Position numbers and translations under genes: made by a program. A stretch of DNA of 64,000 nucleotides from JAFMDF01 sp965277445 (lineage in GTDB: Bacteria > Bacteroidota > Bacteroidia > Chitinophagales > Saprospiraceae): NCBI GenBank assembly GCA_965277445.1, contig CBDICY010000050.1, positions 806,001 through 870,000 of the forward strand, in the 5' to 3' direction. Positions within the stretch are counted from its first letter, which is position 1. The number at the start of each line of letters is the position of its first letter. This document shows positions 46,682-55,733 of the stretch, in pieces. The notes below the pieces were generated by a model. It searched no databases. It saw nothing but the letters and a program-made list of their open reading frames with translations, and was not told where the DNA came from.

Positions 46682-47371
46682 ATGATACGAATTACCATCA
46701 ATAGTAGATTTAATGGCCCGCCTAATTCTGGTAATGGCGGCTATACGGCAGGCATTATTGCCGCTAATCTACCTTTTCCAGCAGAGGTTACACTTCGATT
46801 TCCTCCACCATTAGACCAGCCTATGCATTTACTAATAAAAGAGGAATCGGCTACCCTTTTAAATGGGGAAGCTTTAATAGCGGAGGCAAAAGTAATTGAT
46901 TTACAATTAACTATACCACCTGCTATTTCTTTTGAACAAGCGAATCAGGCAGGTATAGCCGCTAATGTTTATGAATCTTCTCCCTTTCAAAAATGTTTTG
47001 TCTGTGGAATGGATCGAGCCGAAGGAGATGGTTTACACATTCGCTCAAGAACTATAGGGCATCAAAAGGTGGCAGCTCCGTGGATTCCTTATGCTAGTCT
47101 CGGTGAAGATAATGGTGTCGTAAAAGAAGCATTTATTTGGGCAGCATTGGATTGTCCGGGTGCTTGGGCCATTCAAGATGTAACCCAGTTTTATTTACTA
47201 GGCAGAATGGCTACTAAAATAGTGCATCCCATAATGGTTAGGAACAAATATATTATCATGGGCTGGGTCATAGAGACACAAGGTCGAAAAACATGGACTG
47301 GAACGGCTATTTATGATGAACAGGGCAAAATTTGTGCTTATGCAAAAGGGACTTGGATTTCCGTTAAGTAG
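46682..47371 (+). CDS. Hotdog-fold thioesterase-like protein
   Basis: A 229-residue soluble protein. The start INSRFNGPPNSGNGGYTAG matches a group of hotdog-fold proteins annotated as thioesterase-like in actinobacteria and Bacteroidota. The CFVCGMDRAEGDGL segment in the middle is also typical. A double-hotdog arrangement (about 1-90 and 115-229) is likely. Such proteins act on acyl-CoA or bind acyl groups; the real substrate is unknown. It stands alone. Confidence 0.75.
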   Translation: MIRITINSRFNGPPNSGNGGYTAGIIAANLPFPAEVTLRFPPPLDQPMHLLIKEESATLLNGEALIAEAKVIDLQLTIPPAISFEQANQAGIAANVYESSPFQKCFVCGMDRAEGDGLHIRSRTIGHQKVAAPWIPYASLGEDNGVVKEAFIWAALDCPGAWAIQDVTQFYLLGRMATKIVHPIMVRNKYIIMGWVIETQGRKTWTGTAIYDEQGKICAYAKGTWISVK

Positions 47372-47497
47372 CAATCTCAACTGCAACTGCAACCTCAACT
47401 TCAGTCTCAAACTCCCAATAAAAGTGGTTGAAAATTGAAAATCACCCCCTACTTAGCCCACATTTGTAAATCTTCTATCATATTTATTGATAAAAAC
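47372..47497. other. Intergenic DNA with short direct repeats after the hotdog gene
   Basis: Just after the stop codon lies a run of CAACTGCAACT-like units (about 47376-47410). No gene is visible. The helicase promoter follows at 47498. Confidence 0.45.
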
Positions 47498-47530
47498 TTT
47501 GATTATATGTCTTAGAATGTCGTACCTTTG
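47498..47530 (+). promoter_or_regulatory. Bacteroidota promoter of the DEAD-box helicase
   Basis: TTTG at 47498-47501 and TACCTTTG at 47523-47530, separated by 21 bp, match the consensus -33 and -7 boxes exactly. Transcription would start near 47535 and give a 5' leader of about 160 nt before the ATG at 47696. Confidence 0.75.
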
Positions 47531-47535
47531 CAGCC

Positions 47536-47695
47536 TAATTAGAAAAAGTAATTGTCTAAGAAGGTTTGTAAGCACCGACAAAAGGTAACATTTAAAATTA
47601 GGTCGTCGGTTTCCTCTTGAGTTAAGTTAGACACAAACCACCACCGCTCTCCCCTGAGACAAAGAATTCCTGGATAGTTACGTTAAAAAAAACAT
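47536..47695 (+). promoter_or_regulatory. Long 5' leader of the helicase mRNA
   Basis: About 160 nt without an ORF. A possible long-range stem pairs ACCGAC (near 47576) with GTCGGT (near 47609). Long leaders are known for cold-inducible RNA helicase genes in other bacteria, so a temperature-sensing role is possible, but it is only inferred. Confidence 0.4.
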
Positions 47696-49438
47696 ATGAG
47701 TGATTTTGCTTCGTTGGGGTTGACCCAACCGTTAGTAGATGCTATTGGAAAATTAGGTTTTGTCACACCTACTGCCATCCAAGAACAGGCTATTCCTGTT
47801 TTATTAGAAGATGAATCTGATATGATTGGATTGGCACAAACAGGAACAGGAAAAACGGCTGCTTTTGGTTTACCTCTAATCGACTTAGTTGATTCGAATG
47901 AAAAGTATACCCAAGCGTTGGTTTTGGCACCGACTAGAGAGTTATGTTTACAGATTGCCAAAGAGTTAGATCAGTTTGGCAAACATGTTCGAGCCTTGAA
48001 TATCTTAGCGGTATACGGTGGTACGGATATTTACCAGCAAATGAAGGCGATTAAAAGAGGCGTTCAGATTGTGGTAGCTACTCCAGGTAGACTTAGAGAT
48101 TTGATTAAGCGGAAAGCGATTAATATCGCAGAAATTGAATACGTAGTATTAGATGAAGCGGATGAGATGTTGAACATGGGCTTCAAAGAAGAAATTGATG
48201 AAATTTTAGAAAATACGCCAGAGGATAAATTGACTTGGTTATTTTCTGCAACCATGCCTAGAGAAGTTCGTCGAATTTCGAGTAATTACATGTCTAATCC
48301 TGTAGAAATCAAGGTTGGACATGCCAATTCTTCTAACCAAGATATTGACCACCAATTTGTCTCTGTATATCCTTCAGATAGGTATGAAGTATTGCGTCGG
48401 TTCTTAGATTTTAACGAAGATTGTTTTGGGCTAGTATTTACACGTACTCGAAGAGATGCAAGAGAAGTAGCAGATACTTTAGGTAGAGATGGCTATCGAG
48501 CAGATGCCTTACATGGTGATTTGACGCAAGCACAGCGAGATAGAGTAATGGCACGCTTTAGAGATCGAAGATTACAAATCTTAGTGGCAACAGATGTAGC
48601 TGCTAGAGGGATTGATGTCAATGATATTACCCACGTTTTCCATTATAATATTCCAGAAGACCTTTCTTTCTATACACATAGAAGTGGTCGAACTGGTCGT
48701 GCGGGAAACAAAGGAATTTCTTTGGTTTTAGCACATCCAAGAGATGTTAGTATTCTAAGAAGGTTGGAACGTTCGCTTAAAGTTGAATTTTCGTCGGTTA
48801 AAATTCCTACAGGTGCAGAAATTTGTGAGCAACGTTTATTAAAGCAAGTTAATAATATCAAAGAAGCGGAAGTAAACGAACAAGTTGCTGAGTTACTACC
48901 TAAGTTGGTCGAGCAATTAGGAGAAGAGTTAACCAAAGAAGAATTATTGGCTAAAATTGCAACAATTTCTTTCGCTAGATTCTTGAAGACTTATAGCAAT
49001 GCTAGAGATATGAATGTGCGAGAGCCTAGAGAACGCAGAAGTCGAAATAATGGCAGAGACGGTGGAAGAGGTAGAGGTAGAGACGGTGGAAGAGGTAGAG
49101 GTAGAGACGGTGGAAGAGAAGAAAGAGGTGCTGGAGGTGGTCGTCGAGAAAGAAGACAACGACTATTTATCAATATTGGCTCTATGGATGTTGGTGGAAA
49201 AGGCCCTTTTATTAACATGATTTGTAAAGAGGCCCGTATTTCTGGAGAGTCGATTGGTCGAATTGATATGCAAGAAAAATTCACTTTCTTTGAAGTAGCA
49301 GAAAATGCAGCTGAACAAGTAATTAGCGAATTGAAAGATGCCGACTTTGAAGGTCGTACTTTGAGAGTCAATGCTGGTGACCGTTTCGAAAGAAAAGGCG
49401 GCGGCGGTGGCCATAGACGTAGAAATCACAGAAATTAA
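47696..49438 (+). CDS. deaD: DEAD-box RNA helicase (DeaD/CsdA type) with RGG tail and DbpA RNA-binding domain
   Basis: A 580-residue helicase. Motifs: Q-motif (GFVTPTAIQEQAIPV), motif I AQTGTGKT, Ia PTRELCLQ, II DEAD, III SAT, and VI HRSGRTGRAG. A Gly/Arg-rich stretch (about 445-480) follows, encoded by 24-bp tandem repeats, and then a DbpA-type RNA-binding domain (LFINIGSMDVGGKGPFINMI onward). DeaD-type helicases unwind rRNA and mRNA structures during ribosome assembly and in the cold. It is monocistronic, with a strong promoter, a long leader and a terminator. Confidence 0.95.
   Translation: MSDFASLGLTQPLVDAIGKLGFVTPTAIQEQAIPVLLEDESDMIGLAQTGTGKTAAFGLPLIDLVDSNEKYTQALVLAPTRELCLQIAKELDQFGKHVRALNILAVYGGTDIYQQMKAIKRGVQIVVATPGRLRDLIKRKAINIAEIEYVVLDEADEMLNMGFKEEIDEILENTPEDKLTWLFSATMPREVRRISSNYMSNPVEIKVGHANSSNQDIDHQFVSVYPSDRYEVLRRFLDFNEDCFGLVFTRTRRDAREVADTLGRDGYRADALHGDLTQAQRDRVMARFRDRRLQILVATDVAARGIDVNDITHVFHYNIPEDLSFYTHRSGRTGRAGNKGISLVLAHPRDVSILRRLERSLKVEFSSVKIPTGAEICEQRLLKQVNNIKEAEVNEQVAELLPKLVEQLGEELTKEELLAKIATISFARFLKTYSNARDMNVREPRERRSRNNGRDGGRGRGRDGGRGRGRDGGREERGAGGGRRERRQRLFINIGSMDVGGKGPFINMICKEARISGESIGRIDMQEKFTFFEVAENAAEQVISELKDADFEGRTLRVNAGDRFERKGGGGGHRRRNHRN
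49055..49118 (+). repeat. 24-bp tandem repeat coding for RGG motifs
   Basis: A unit beginning AGAGACGGTGGAAGAGG starts at 49055, 49079 and 49103 (last copy partial), giving RDGGRGRG in the protein. Copy number could vary between strains. Confidence 0.75.
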
Positions 49439-49455
49439 TAAAAAATACTAAGCGT

Positions 49456-49513
49456 AAAAAAAGGGGCACAAAGAATAGATTTTCAGAAAATCCATTTTTT
49501 GTTGCCCCTTTTG
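49456..49513 (+). terminator. Intrinsic terminator of the helicase gene
   Basis: Stem AAAAGGGGCA (49459-49468) / TGCCCCTTTT (49503-49512) followed by a T-rich run. Inside the loop a smaller hairpin (GATTTT / AAAATC) forms a second stem. It lies 20 bp after the helicase stop. Confidence 0.8.
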
Positions 49514-49619
49514 ATTTTATATAGCATAGAGTTAATGAGTTGAATAAGGTAATGAGTAAATGAGTTTCACCTTACGATCTCATCACCTTACAACCTCATC
49601 ACCTCATCACCTCACAATC

Positions 49620-50165
49620 ATGAAAATTTACACTAAAACTGGAGATAAAGGCACTACCGCATTATTCGGAGGCGCTCGTTTACCTAAACATCATATCCGT
49701 ATTGAAGCTTATGGTACAGTCGATGAATTGAATTCTTTTATTGGTTTGGTCAGAGATCATTTAACCAATGAAACCTTACGGACAGAATTAAAATCAATTC
49801 AAGAAGTGTTGTTTACTGTTGGTTCTCACTTAGCTGCGGATCCTTCTAAAGAAAATCTTTGGATACCAGAAATTAAAGCCGCAGAAGTAACCCTATTAGA
49901 AAAAGGAATTGATCGCATGGAGGAAAGTCTTGAACCTTTGAAAAATTTTATCTTACCTGGTGGTCACCCCGTTGTTTCTCATTGTCATGTCGTGCGTTGT
50001 GTTTGTCGGCGAGCAGAACGGAATGTCGTTGCTTTGGGCGAACTTGAAAAAGTCGAACCTATCTTAAGCCAATATTTAAATCGTTTGTCAGATTACTTTT
50101 TTGTCTTGGCTCGGTTTGTTGGAAAGGAATTGGGTGTAGACGAAGTGGTTTGGACAGCAAGGTAG
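49620..50165 (+). CDS. PduO-type cob(I)alamin adenosyltransferase
   Basis: 181 residues from ATG 49620. An upstream in-frame ATG at 49560 would only add residues encoded by CTCATCACC-like repeats, so I reject it. The signature MKIYTKTGDKGTTALFGG and the later RCVCRRAERNV and NRLSDYFFVLAR are those of PduO-type ATP:cob(I)alamin adenosyltransferases, which make adenosylcobalamin. Length is normal. A corrinoid/siderophore-type binding protein follows 317 bp downstream on the same strand, supporting a link to cobalamin use. Confidence 0.92.
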   Translation: MKIYTKTGDKGTTALFGGARLPKHHIRIEAYGTVDELNSFIGLVRDHLTNETLRTELKSIQEVLFTVGSHLAADPSKENLWIPEIKAAEVTLLEKGIDRMEESLEPLKNFILPGGHPVVSHCHVVRCVCRRAERNVVALGELEKVEPILSQYLNRLSDYFFVLARFVGKELGVDEVVWTAR

Positions 50166-50482
50166 CAGTTTGCAGTTTTACAATAGGCAGTAAGCAGTAT
50201 CAAATAAATAATTTGCTGAATTGAGTAATCACACTTTTCATACTAAACCCCATGTCCGTTAGGCTAAGGAAAAAGAGCATCGTTCTGTAATTGTCTGTAG
50301 TAAAATAATCAATAATGTATGTTCCAAAAGGAGCATCGCACCGACCTCAGCACTAGGGACAAGGCTACGCCCCTTAAATAACTGAATAATCAACATTTTT
50401 TACAGACAGACTAGAAGCAAAAGCTCCTCTATTTTAGTTTTCAACGCTTAGCCTGATCGCTATGTACTAAATCCATTAAATT
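50166..50482. other. Intergenic region with repeat pieces
   Basis: 317 bp. It starts with GCAGTT-type units right after the stop (50167-50200). A copy of the dispersed repeat lies at 50292-50339, and a TACAGACAGA near 50401 is the inverse of its TGTCTGTA end. No gene is seen. Confidence 0.45.
50292..50339. repeat. Dispersed intergenic repeat, copy 2
   Basis: TGTCTGTAGTA (50292-50302) and AAAGGAGCATCGC (50327-50339), same order and almost the same distance as at 38361-38409. Confidence 0.5.
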
Positions 50483-51235
50483 TTGCCAACTGAATTTATT
50501 GATCAATTGGATAGAAGAATAATTCTTCCTCAATCACCAAAGCGCATTATTTCATTAGTTCCTTCTATTACGGAATTGCTCTATGACTTAGGTTTGTTTG
50601 AAAATATTGTTGGTAGAACCAAATTCTGTGTACATCCTGAAGAAGCATTGCGAATTGTTCCTAAAATAGGCGGTACAAAAAATGTCAATATTGAGCGGGT
50701 AATTGCATTGCACCCCGATTTAATCATTGCCAATAAAGAAGAAAATCAACAGGAACAGATTGAGCAATTGAGTCAACAATTCTCCGTTTGGATAAGTGAT
50801 ATTTCCAACTTTTCAGAGGCAATGGAAATGATAAAAACCATAGGAATCATTGTAGAAAAACAAGATGCAGCTAATAAAATCATTACCGATTCCCTTTCCT
50901 TATTAAAACAGTTGACGCCTGCAAAAAAACAAAGAGCCGCCTATTTAATTTGGCAAAAACCTTATATGACTATTGGTAAGGATACCTATATTCACGATAT
51001 GTTGAAACATGCGGGCTATGAGAATGTTTTCGGAGAACAAACCCGTTATCCCTCTTTTACATTAGCCGAACTTAAGGCACGCCAACCTGAAATCATTTTA
51101 CTTTCCTCTGAGCCATTTCCTTTTAAACAATCACACATTAATGAGCTAAAGCAGTCCTTTCCTGATGTCCCCATTCAATTAGTAGATGGTGAAGCATTCT
51201 CTTGGTACGGGACTCGGTTTTTGAAAACATTTTAG
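50483..51235 (+). CDS. ABC-type substrate-binding protein (BtuF/FepB-like fold), no signal peptide
   Basis: A 250-residue protein with a TTG start (an in-frame TAA lies just upstream). It has the typical class III binding-protein pattern: PKRIISLVPSITELLYDLG, VGRTKFCVHP, IGGTKNVNIERVIALHPDLI, then YLIWQKPYMTIGKDTYIHDM. These proteins bind cobalamin or ferric siderophores for ABC import. No signal peptide is visible at this start, a feature seen in several Bacteroidota homologues annotated as cobalamin-binding. Nearness to the cobalamin adenosyltransferase favours corrinoid binding. No permease or ATPase gene is nearby. Confidence 0.82.
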   Translation: MPTEFIDQLDRRIILPQSPKRIISLVPSITELLYDLGLFENIVGRTKFCVHPEEALRIVPKIGGTKNVNIERVIALHPDLIIANKEENQQEQIEQLSQQFSVWISDISNFSEAMEMIKTIGIIVEKQDAANKIITDSLSLLKQLTPAKKQRAAYLIWQKPYMTIGKDTYIHDMLKHAGYENVFGEQTRYPSFTLAELKARQPEIILLSSEPFPFKQSHINELKQSFPDVPIQLVDGEAFSWYGTRFLKTF

Positions 51236-51580
51236 TACTTTATTAGATTTTATTCAGCGAAGTGCTAAGAGCTAATGGCGAGAGGGCTGCCTACGAATAA
51301 TTTCAGAATAAACACTATTCTCTAATGGTATTTCTGTTGAATTATTTCATGTAACATACAGAGCACCTACTCTATCCTACGAAAATTATTTTTGCTAAAA
51401 TGAGTATATGAGAAAATGAATCAATGTTGCCTCAAACTGAAGCCGAATCTTCTGATTTTGAAACGACTTATCCTTAAATTTCTTCCAAAGCCTATTCGGT
51501 CAAAACAATCATATTTATTTAAACTTTATGTTTAGCTATAAATAATCAATCATAAATAATCAATTTTTATAATCAATGTG
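51236..51580. other. Intergenic region before the acyltransferase gene
   Basis: About 345 bp without a credible gene. A 13-bp direct repeat ATAAATAATCAAT occurs at 51538-51550 and 51552-51564, just upstream of the promoter box. Confidence 0.45.
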
Positions 51581-51588
51581 TATTTTTG
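51581..51588 (+). promoter_or_regulatory. Candidate -7 box directly before the acyltransferase ATG
   Basis: TATTTTTG fits TAnnTTTG and ends only 4 bp before ATG 51593. If used, transcription would begin at or near the ATG and the mRNA would be leaderless. No clear TTTG is found about 20 bp upstream. Confidence 0.4.
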
Positions 51589-51592
51589 CGCT

Positions 51593-52171
51593 ATGGGTAA
51601 ATTAATAGCTAGATTTATATTATGGTGTGTTGGATGGACAGTCAACATGAACATTCCAAAAGAAGCAAACCGGAGTGTGATGATTGCTGCTCCACATACC
51701 ACAAATTGGGATGGCATTATGGTTCGAGTAGCTTTTTCTATATTAGGCATTCCTGTAAAAATTGCCATTAAAGATTTTTGGACAAAATTTCCAATGGGAC
51801 TAATTGTTAAACCAATGGGCGGATTAGGCATTGATCGGAGCAAAAAAGACCCTAATAAACCTCGTAAAAGTCAGATAGAACAAATGGCTGACTTTTTTGG
51901 CAAGCATGAGGAAATAGCTTTAGTTATTGCCCCTGAAGGAACACGTGCTTTGCGCAAAGAATGGAAAATGGGCTTTTATCACGTAGCAAAAAAGGCGAAC
52001 GTCCCCATTACTTTTGGGTATTTAGACTATACTAAAAAAGAAGCGGGTGTTGGCGGCGCAATTTATCCAACTGACGATGTCGCAGTAGACATGAAAAAAA
52101 TTATGACTTTTTATAAAAATATTGAAGGGAAATATCCTGAGTATTTTTCTTTAGATGAGCGATACGCCTAA
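51593..52171 (+). CDS. Lysophospholipid acyltransferase (1-acyl-glycerol-3-phosphate acyltransferase-like)
   Basis: 192 residues from ATG 51593; a GTG at 51578 is also in frame but runs through the promoter-like box. A short hydrophobic N-terminus (LIARFILWCVGWTV) can anchor it to the membrane. Acyltransferase motif I is seen as APHTTNWDGIM (H and D with four residues between) and motif III as PEGTRAL. The enzyme would transfer acyl groups to a lysophospholipid or other polar lipid. It is shorter than PlsC, as many Bacteroidota homologues are. Confidence 0.87.
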   Translation: MGKLIARFILWCVGWTVNMNIPKEANRSVMIAAPHTTNWDGIMVRVAFSILGIPVKIAIKDFWTKFPMGLIVKPMGGLGIDRSKKDPNKPRKSQIEQMADFFGKHEEIALVIAPEGTRALRKEWKMGFYHVAKKANVPITFGYLDYTKKEAGVGGAIYPTDDVAVDMKKIMTFYKNIEGKYPEYFSLDERYA

Positions 52172-52286
52172 TAATTGAGTAAAGTATCTTGATTAAAAAA
52201 ATCCAAAACAATACTATAAACCGTATTTAAAACAACTGTCTAAATCTTTCATAAGATTACAGACAGGTTTTAATGAGGCTTTTGAC

Positions 52287-52325
52287 ACGGCAACTGATCC
52301 CTTTGGGAATAGTTGCCGTTTGTTT
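52287..52325. terminator. Bidirectional terminator between convergent genes
   Basis: Stem ACGGCAACT (52287-52295) / AGTTGCCGT (52311-52319) with a second inner pairing (ATCCC/GGGAA-like), followed by TTGTTTTATTT. It serves the acyltransferase gene and, read on the other strand, the caspase-lipase gene. Confidence 0.75.
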
Positions 52326-52333
52326 TATTTGCT

Positions 52334-55300
52334 TTATCCCATAATTTCTTTCAAAATCCGCAAGCCTTCACCTTCTTCAAAGTAATTCATATGGTGGCAA
52401 CAAGCATCATATTTTAAAGCACCAATTGATTCAGGCACCGCTCGAATATCTTCTACCATTACGGCTATATCATTCGCTTCATCGTTAGCGACATTACCAA
52501 TTTTCAATAAAATAGCATCCATTAATTTGGTAAAAAAGGCATCATCTAAGCTTTGGTAATCCGTAATGTCTCCTGCTACAACCGTATATTTTGTTTGTAC
52601 TTTTACTTCGCTATTCACCAATTTATCAATAAAATCTCCTTCCGTACTCATTTGCGCTAAAGTAACCGTTAAAGGTCTAGTACCAATTAAAAATTTATTA
52701 AAATAATCTAAAGCAATACCAATTGTTCCTAACCATAGTTTCCCATAATTTAAGCCAATTGTGAGAATAGCCGTTAATTTATCTCTAAAGGCAGGAATAT
52801 CCCCAAAAACAGAGCCACCGTTTGGTGTACCAAACATAAATAAGTTATCGACTAAGTCATCTCCTTTTCGAATGTATTCAATCATATAACGACTCACTAA
52901 ACCACCCATTGAATGCGCTAAAATATCAAACGTTTTTCCATCATTAGTACCTAATCCAATTTTCTCTAAGCGTTCATTTAATGCTGCTGCAATATCTTCG
53001 ATTTTAGTATTTAAATTTTCATAATCGAAGGTAAGAATCAAGTCATATTTTTTGGTATCTTCTAAAAATTCTAAATTTTTAATCATCCCCTTTGTATCTC
53101 CTATAATGCCATGAATGACTAGTAAAATCTTATCGGCATTGCGAACATGTGATTTTCTTAATCGAGTTCGTTTCGCTTTACCTTTTTTGTAGTATACCTT
53201 TCTTAATTTAAAATAAGCATCATCGTCAAAGCGAGCTAATTTTAATAACCCAAACCAAGCGGCTCTGCCAAGGCTACGACTTTTCTTTGCTCTATTGGTA
53301 TCTTCATAAGTAGGTAGGTGATTAATCTTTAAATCAACGGATCCATCTGCTAATTTTTCCGACGTTCCCACAGGAATGATAAATTCCCCATCAAAAGTTA
53401 CGGGTATGATCGTTTCAGCGTCGGTTAAATCTTGCTGGATATTTAGTGCTAATGGATTTTCTTGGAGCGCTTCCTGGTTTTTTATATTACTTAATTCAAT
53501 AATATTGTTAACTGGGGCAGTAGAACGGCTTTTTTTCCCTAAAGAGACTAATGTTCCTCCATTCTGTGCTAATCTCTGTTGTAATTTACTCCAAGGTTGC
53601 CCATGTACACTCCTAGTTGCCTTTTTTGTAGCTACCCCAAAAGAAATATCTGCTTCAAATTTTTCGTGTTGCTCAACTGTTATTTTCTGTTTCGATAAAG
53701 CTATCTTTTTGTCTCCAATCTTACTTTCTTCCCATTGTAAATTGACCGTAAAGGTATGTGCAAACCAATACTCTTTCGCTTCTGCGCTTAAGTGTTTATT
53801 AAAATCTTCCATCCTCATAACCTTTCTGGAAGCTGGTAATTTCGGCAACAAAAACTTTCGTTCATCAAACCGCTTATTGCTAATAATCACCTTAAAGACA
53901 TCTGTTACTTGATTTCCGTCTGACCGTTCTATAAAAAAGCCTTTACCCGTATCTAATATTTTCCAGCCCGACTCTTTTTCTAAAATTTGACTTTGAAAAT
54001 AAGCATTGATGCCAAAATCAGCACTTAAATGTAGTAAGGTTACAAATAAAGGCTCATCGCCAATATTATTTGCTTCAATTTGATACGCAACAGGAATGGA
54101 TTGGCCATTGCCATCGTCTTTTAAATTTAAGGTAATATTAGTATTGTCGAGCGATTCCCATTTCCCTTTATCATTTCTGATTTTAAAAGCTACTGCTACA
54201 TCATCTTCTAAGATCGCTTCTTCATTTTTCAAGGTAGCCGTTGTTTCCCATTTAGCAATGTGTTCTAAACCTTCCTTGATTTTCGCTACATTGTCCTGAT
54301 TAATCGCTTTCGCTGAATTGACTATTTTCCCGCTTTCTTTGGCGGTAATGGTCATCTTATCGGCGGTTAGTGTCAATGTATATTTAGCAGTTGTGGCGTC
54401 TTTTCTCAACCGCACAAAAACAGTCGGTGTTTTTTTAAAATGTTCATTAAATGCCGCAATCGAATCGGCGGATCCTTGCAAGTTAACAGTTAAAGCAGAA
54501 GGAAAATTTTGAATTTCGCCCCAATATTTTTCGCCTACTTCTAATTCCTGAGTTCCCCCCAAGATAGTTGTCCCTAAATTAACCTTCTCCACTTTTACTT
54601 GCTCCATAAATCTAACCGTTGGCCCTTGTCCTTTATAGACTCCAATAGTAATTTTTTCTGCCTTGTCTGGATGTGACGGCAAGCCATAAATGGCACCATA
54701 AGCCATCGTCCATTTGCCCTCTTTAAACTCGATTAAATGTCGGGTATTTGGTTGGGTATTCTTTCTTAAGAAAACGGCATTGGGGTTAAAGCCCTCCCAG
54801 GCATTTAAAGTAGGTTGTTGCTCTCCATCAGAATCTGCCAATACTTCCGCTCTGACCGATTCAAAAAGATGACTATAACTAATGTCTTGATTTTCTGTTA
54901 ACTCCTTTAATAAAGTAGTGGTGAACAAACCGCTTTGATCAAAAGTCTCCAAGGATTCTTCTCCTCTATCACAACCCGACAATAATAAATGGCGAGCATT
55001 AGGAATGCTAAGTTCTCCTGTAGTATTTAACATTTCCTCATAAGGATTGTCCTTTTTTAACAAATAACTATTTAGGGCTCTTTCCCCCTTTCGTCCTCTA
55101 TAAAAACGCGTTTTTAAGGGTGGTTTTACCACATCTCTAGTAATTGACCCCGAATGACACGAATCCGCAATGACCACAATATCTACTTCTGGATTAATCC
55201 GAGATAACAAGACCGCTATTTCCTTATCTGCTAAATCATAATGGCCTTCCAACCGACTATCGTAACAAACAAACGTTTCGTCTTGCTCTTTTCCATCAAA

Positions 55301-55615
55301 TTGCTTGAAAATTTCCGAAGATTCATTGAAAGAACCATGACCTGCATAATATAATAATACCGTATCTCCAGGTTCTGCCTTATTGATTAATTGACTTTGA
55401 AAAGCTTTGATGATATTTTCCCGAGTCGCTTTCTCATTCAATAATTTTTTAATCCCTCTACTCGGTATTAAATCTTTGTAATGTTTCCTCAAAAAACTGT
55501 TCATCGCTTTGACGTCATTCACACAACCATCGAGTGGGGTTACGCCAGACTTTGGATGGTATTCGTTGATGCCGATTAGCAAGGCATAAAGTGCGGGTTT
55601 GGTAATTGCTGCCAT
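52334..55615 (-). CDS. Caspase-family peptidase fused to an alpha/beta-hydrolase (lipase-like)
   Basis: A 1093-residue cytoplasmic protein. Residues 5-265 are a C14 caspase-like domain with the dyad H93 (LLYYAGHGSF) and C153 (VVIADSCHSGS). The middle (about 290-800) contains beta-rich segments: a CHU-like or Ig-like part, then regions with no name. The C-terminal 260 residues form an alpha/beta hydrolase with the lipase elbow AHSMGG (nucleophile S902) and the early strand KILLVIHGIIGD. The order protease then lipase in one chain suggests that self-cleavage could free a membrane-active lipase. It stands alone, divergent from a small helical gene at 55791. Confidence 0.88.
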   Translation of the reverse strand: MAAITKPALYALLIGINEYHPKSGVTPLDGCVNDVKAMNSFLRKHYKDLIPSRGIKKLLNEKATRENIIKAFQSQLINKAEPGDTVLLYYAGHGSFNESSEIFKQFDGKEQDETFVCYDSRLEGHYDLADKEIAVLLSRINPEVDIVVIADSCHSGSITRDVVKPPLKTRFYRGRKGERALNSYLLKKDNPYEEMLNTTGELSIPNARHLLLSGCDRGEESLETFDQSGLFTTTLLKELTENQDISYSHLFESVRAEVLADSDGEQQPTLNAWEGFNPNAVFLRKNTQPNTRHLIEFKEGKWTMAYGAIYGLPSHPDKAEKITIGVYKGQGPTVRFMEQVKVEKVNLGTTILGGTQELEVGEKYWGEIQNFPSALTVNLQGSADSIAAFNEHFKKTPTVFVRLRKDATTAKYTLTLTADKMTITAKESGKIVNSAKAINQDNVAKIKEGLEHIAKWETTATLKNEEAILEDDVAVAFKIRNDKGKWESLDNTNITLNLKDDGNGQSIPVAYQIEANNIGDEPLFVTLLHLSADFGINAYFQSQILEKESGWKILDTGKGFFIERSDGNQVTDVFKVIISNKRFDERKFLLPKLPASRKVMRMEDFNKHLSAEAKEYWFAHTFTVNLQWEESKIGDKKIALSKQKITVEQHEKFEADISFGVATKKATRSVHGQPWSKLQQRLAQNGGTLVSLGKKSRSTAPVNNIIELSNIKNQEALQENPLALNIQQDLTDAETIIPVTFDGEFIIPVGTSEKLADGSVDLKINHLPTYEDTNRAKKSRSLGRAAWFGLLKLARFDDDAYFKLRKVYYKKGKAKRTRLRKSHVRNADKILLVIHGIIGDTKGMIKNLEFLEDTKKYDLILTFDYENLNTKIEDIAAALNERLEKIGLGTNDGKTFDILAHSMGGLVSRYMIEYIRKGDDLVDNLFMFGTPNGGSVFGDIPAFRDKLTAILTIGLNYGKLWLGTIGIALDYFNKFLIGTRPLTVTLAQMSTEGDFIDKLVNSEVKVQTKYTVVAGDITDYQSLDDAFFTKLMDAILLKIGNVANDEANDIAVMVEDIRAVPESIGALKYDACCHHMNYFEEGEGLRILKEIMG

Positions 55616-55733
55616 AATATGCGTTTTTTAAGGTTTTGGTCGTTACTAATTTAAGGATTTAGTCGCTTTTCCCAAAGATAAACACATTTTTAAGTTTTGA
55701 TTGCTGTTCTCAAAAATATTATCTACATCTATT

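Noticed and set aside
48991..49371. 126-codon open frame opposite the helicase
   Set aside because: It is produced by the Gly/Arg repeat (reads as Ser/Pro/Leu on the other strand).
49560..49619. Longer start for the cobalamin adenosyltransferase
   Set aside because: The extra residues are coded by CTCATCACC-type repeats and precede the conserved MKIYTKTGDKG start.
53376..53912. 178-codon open frame on the plus strand
   Set aside because: It lies opposite the caspase-lipase gene and has no domain; a shadow of codon bias.
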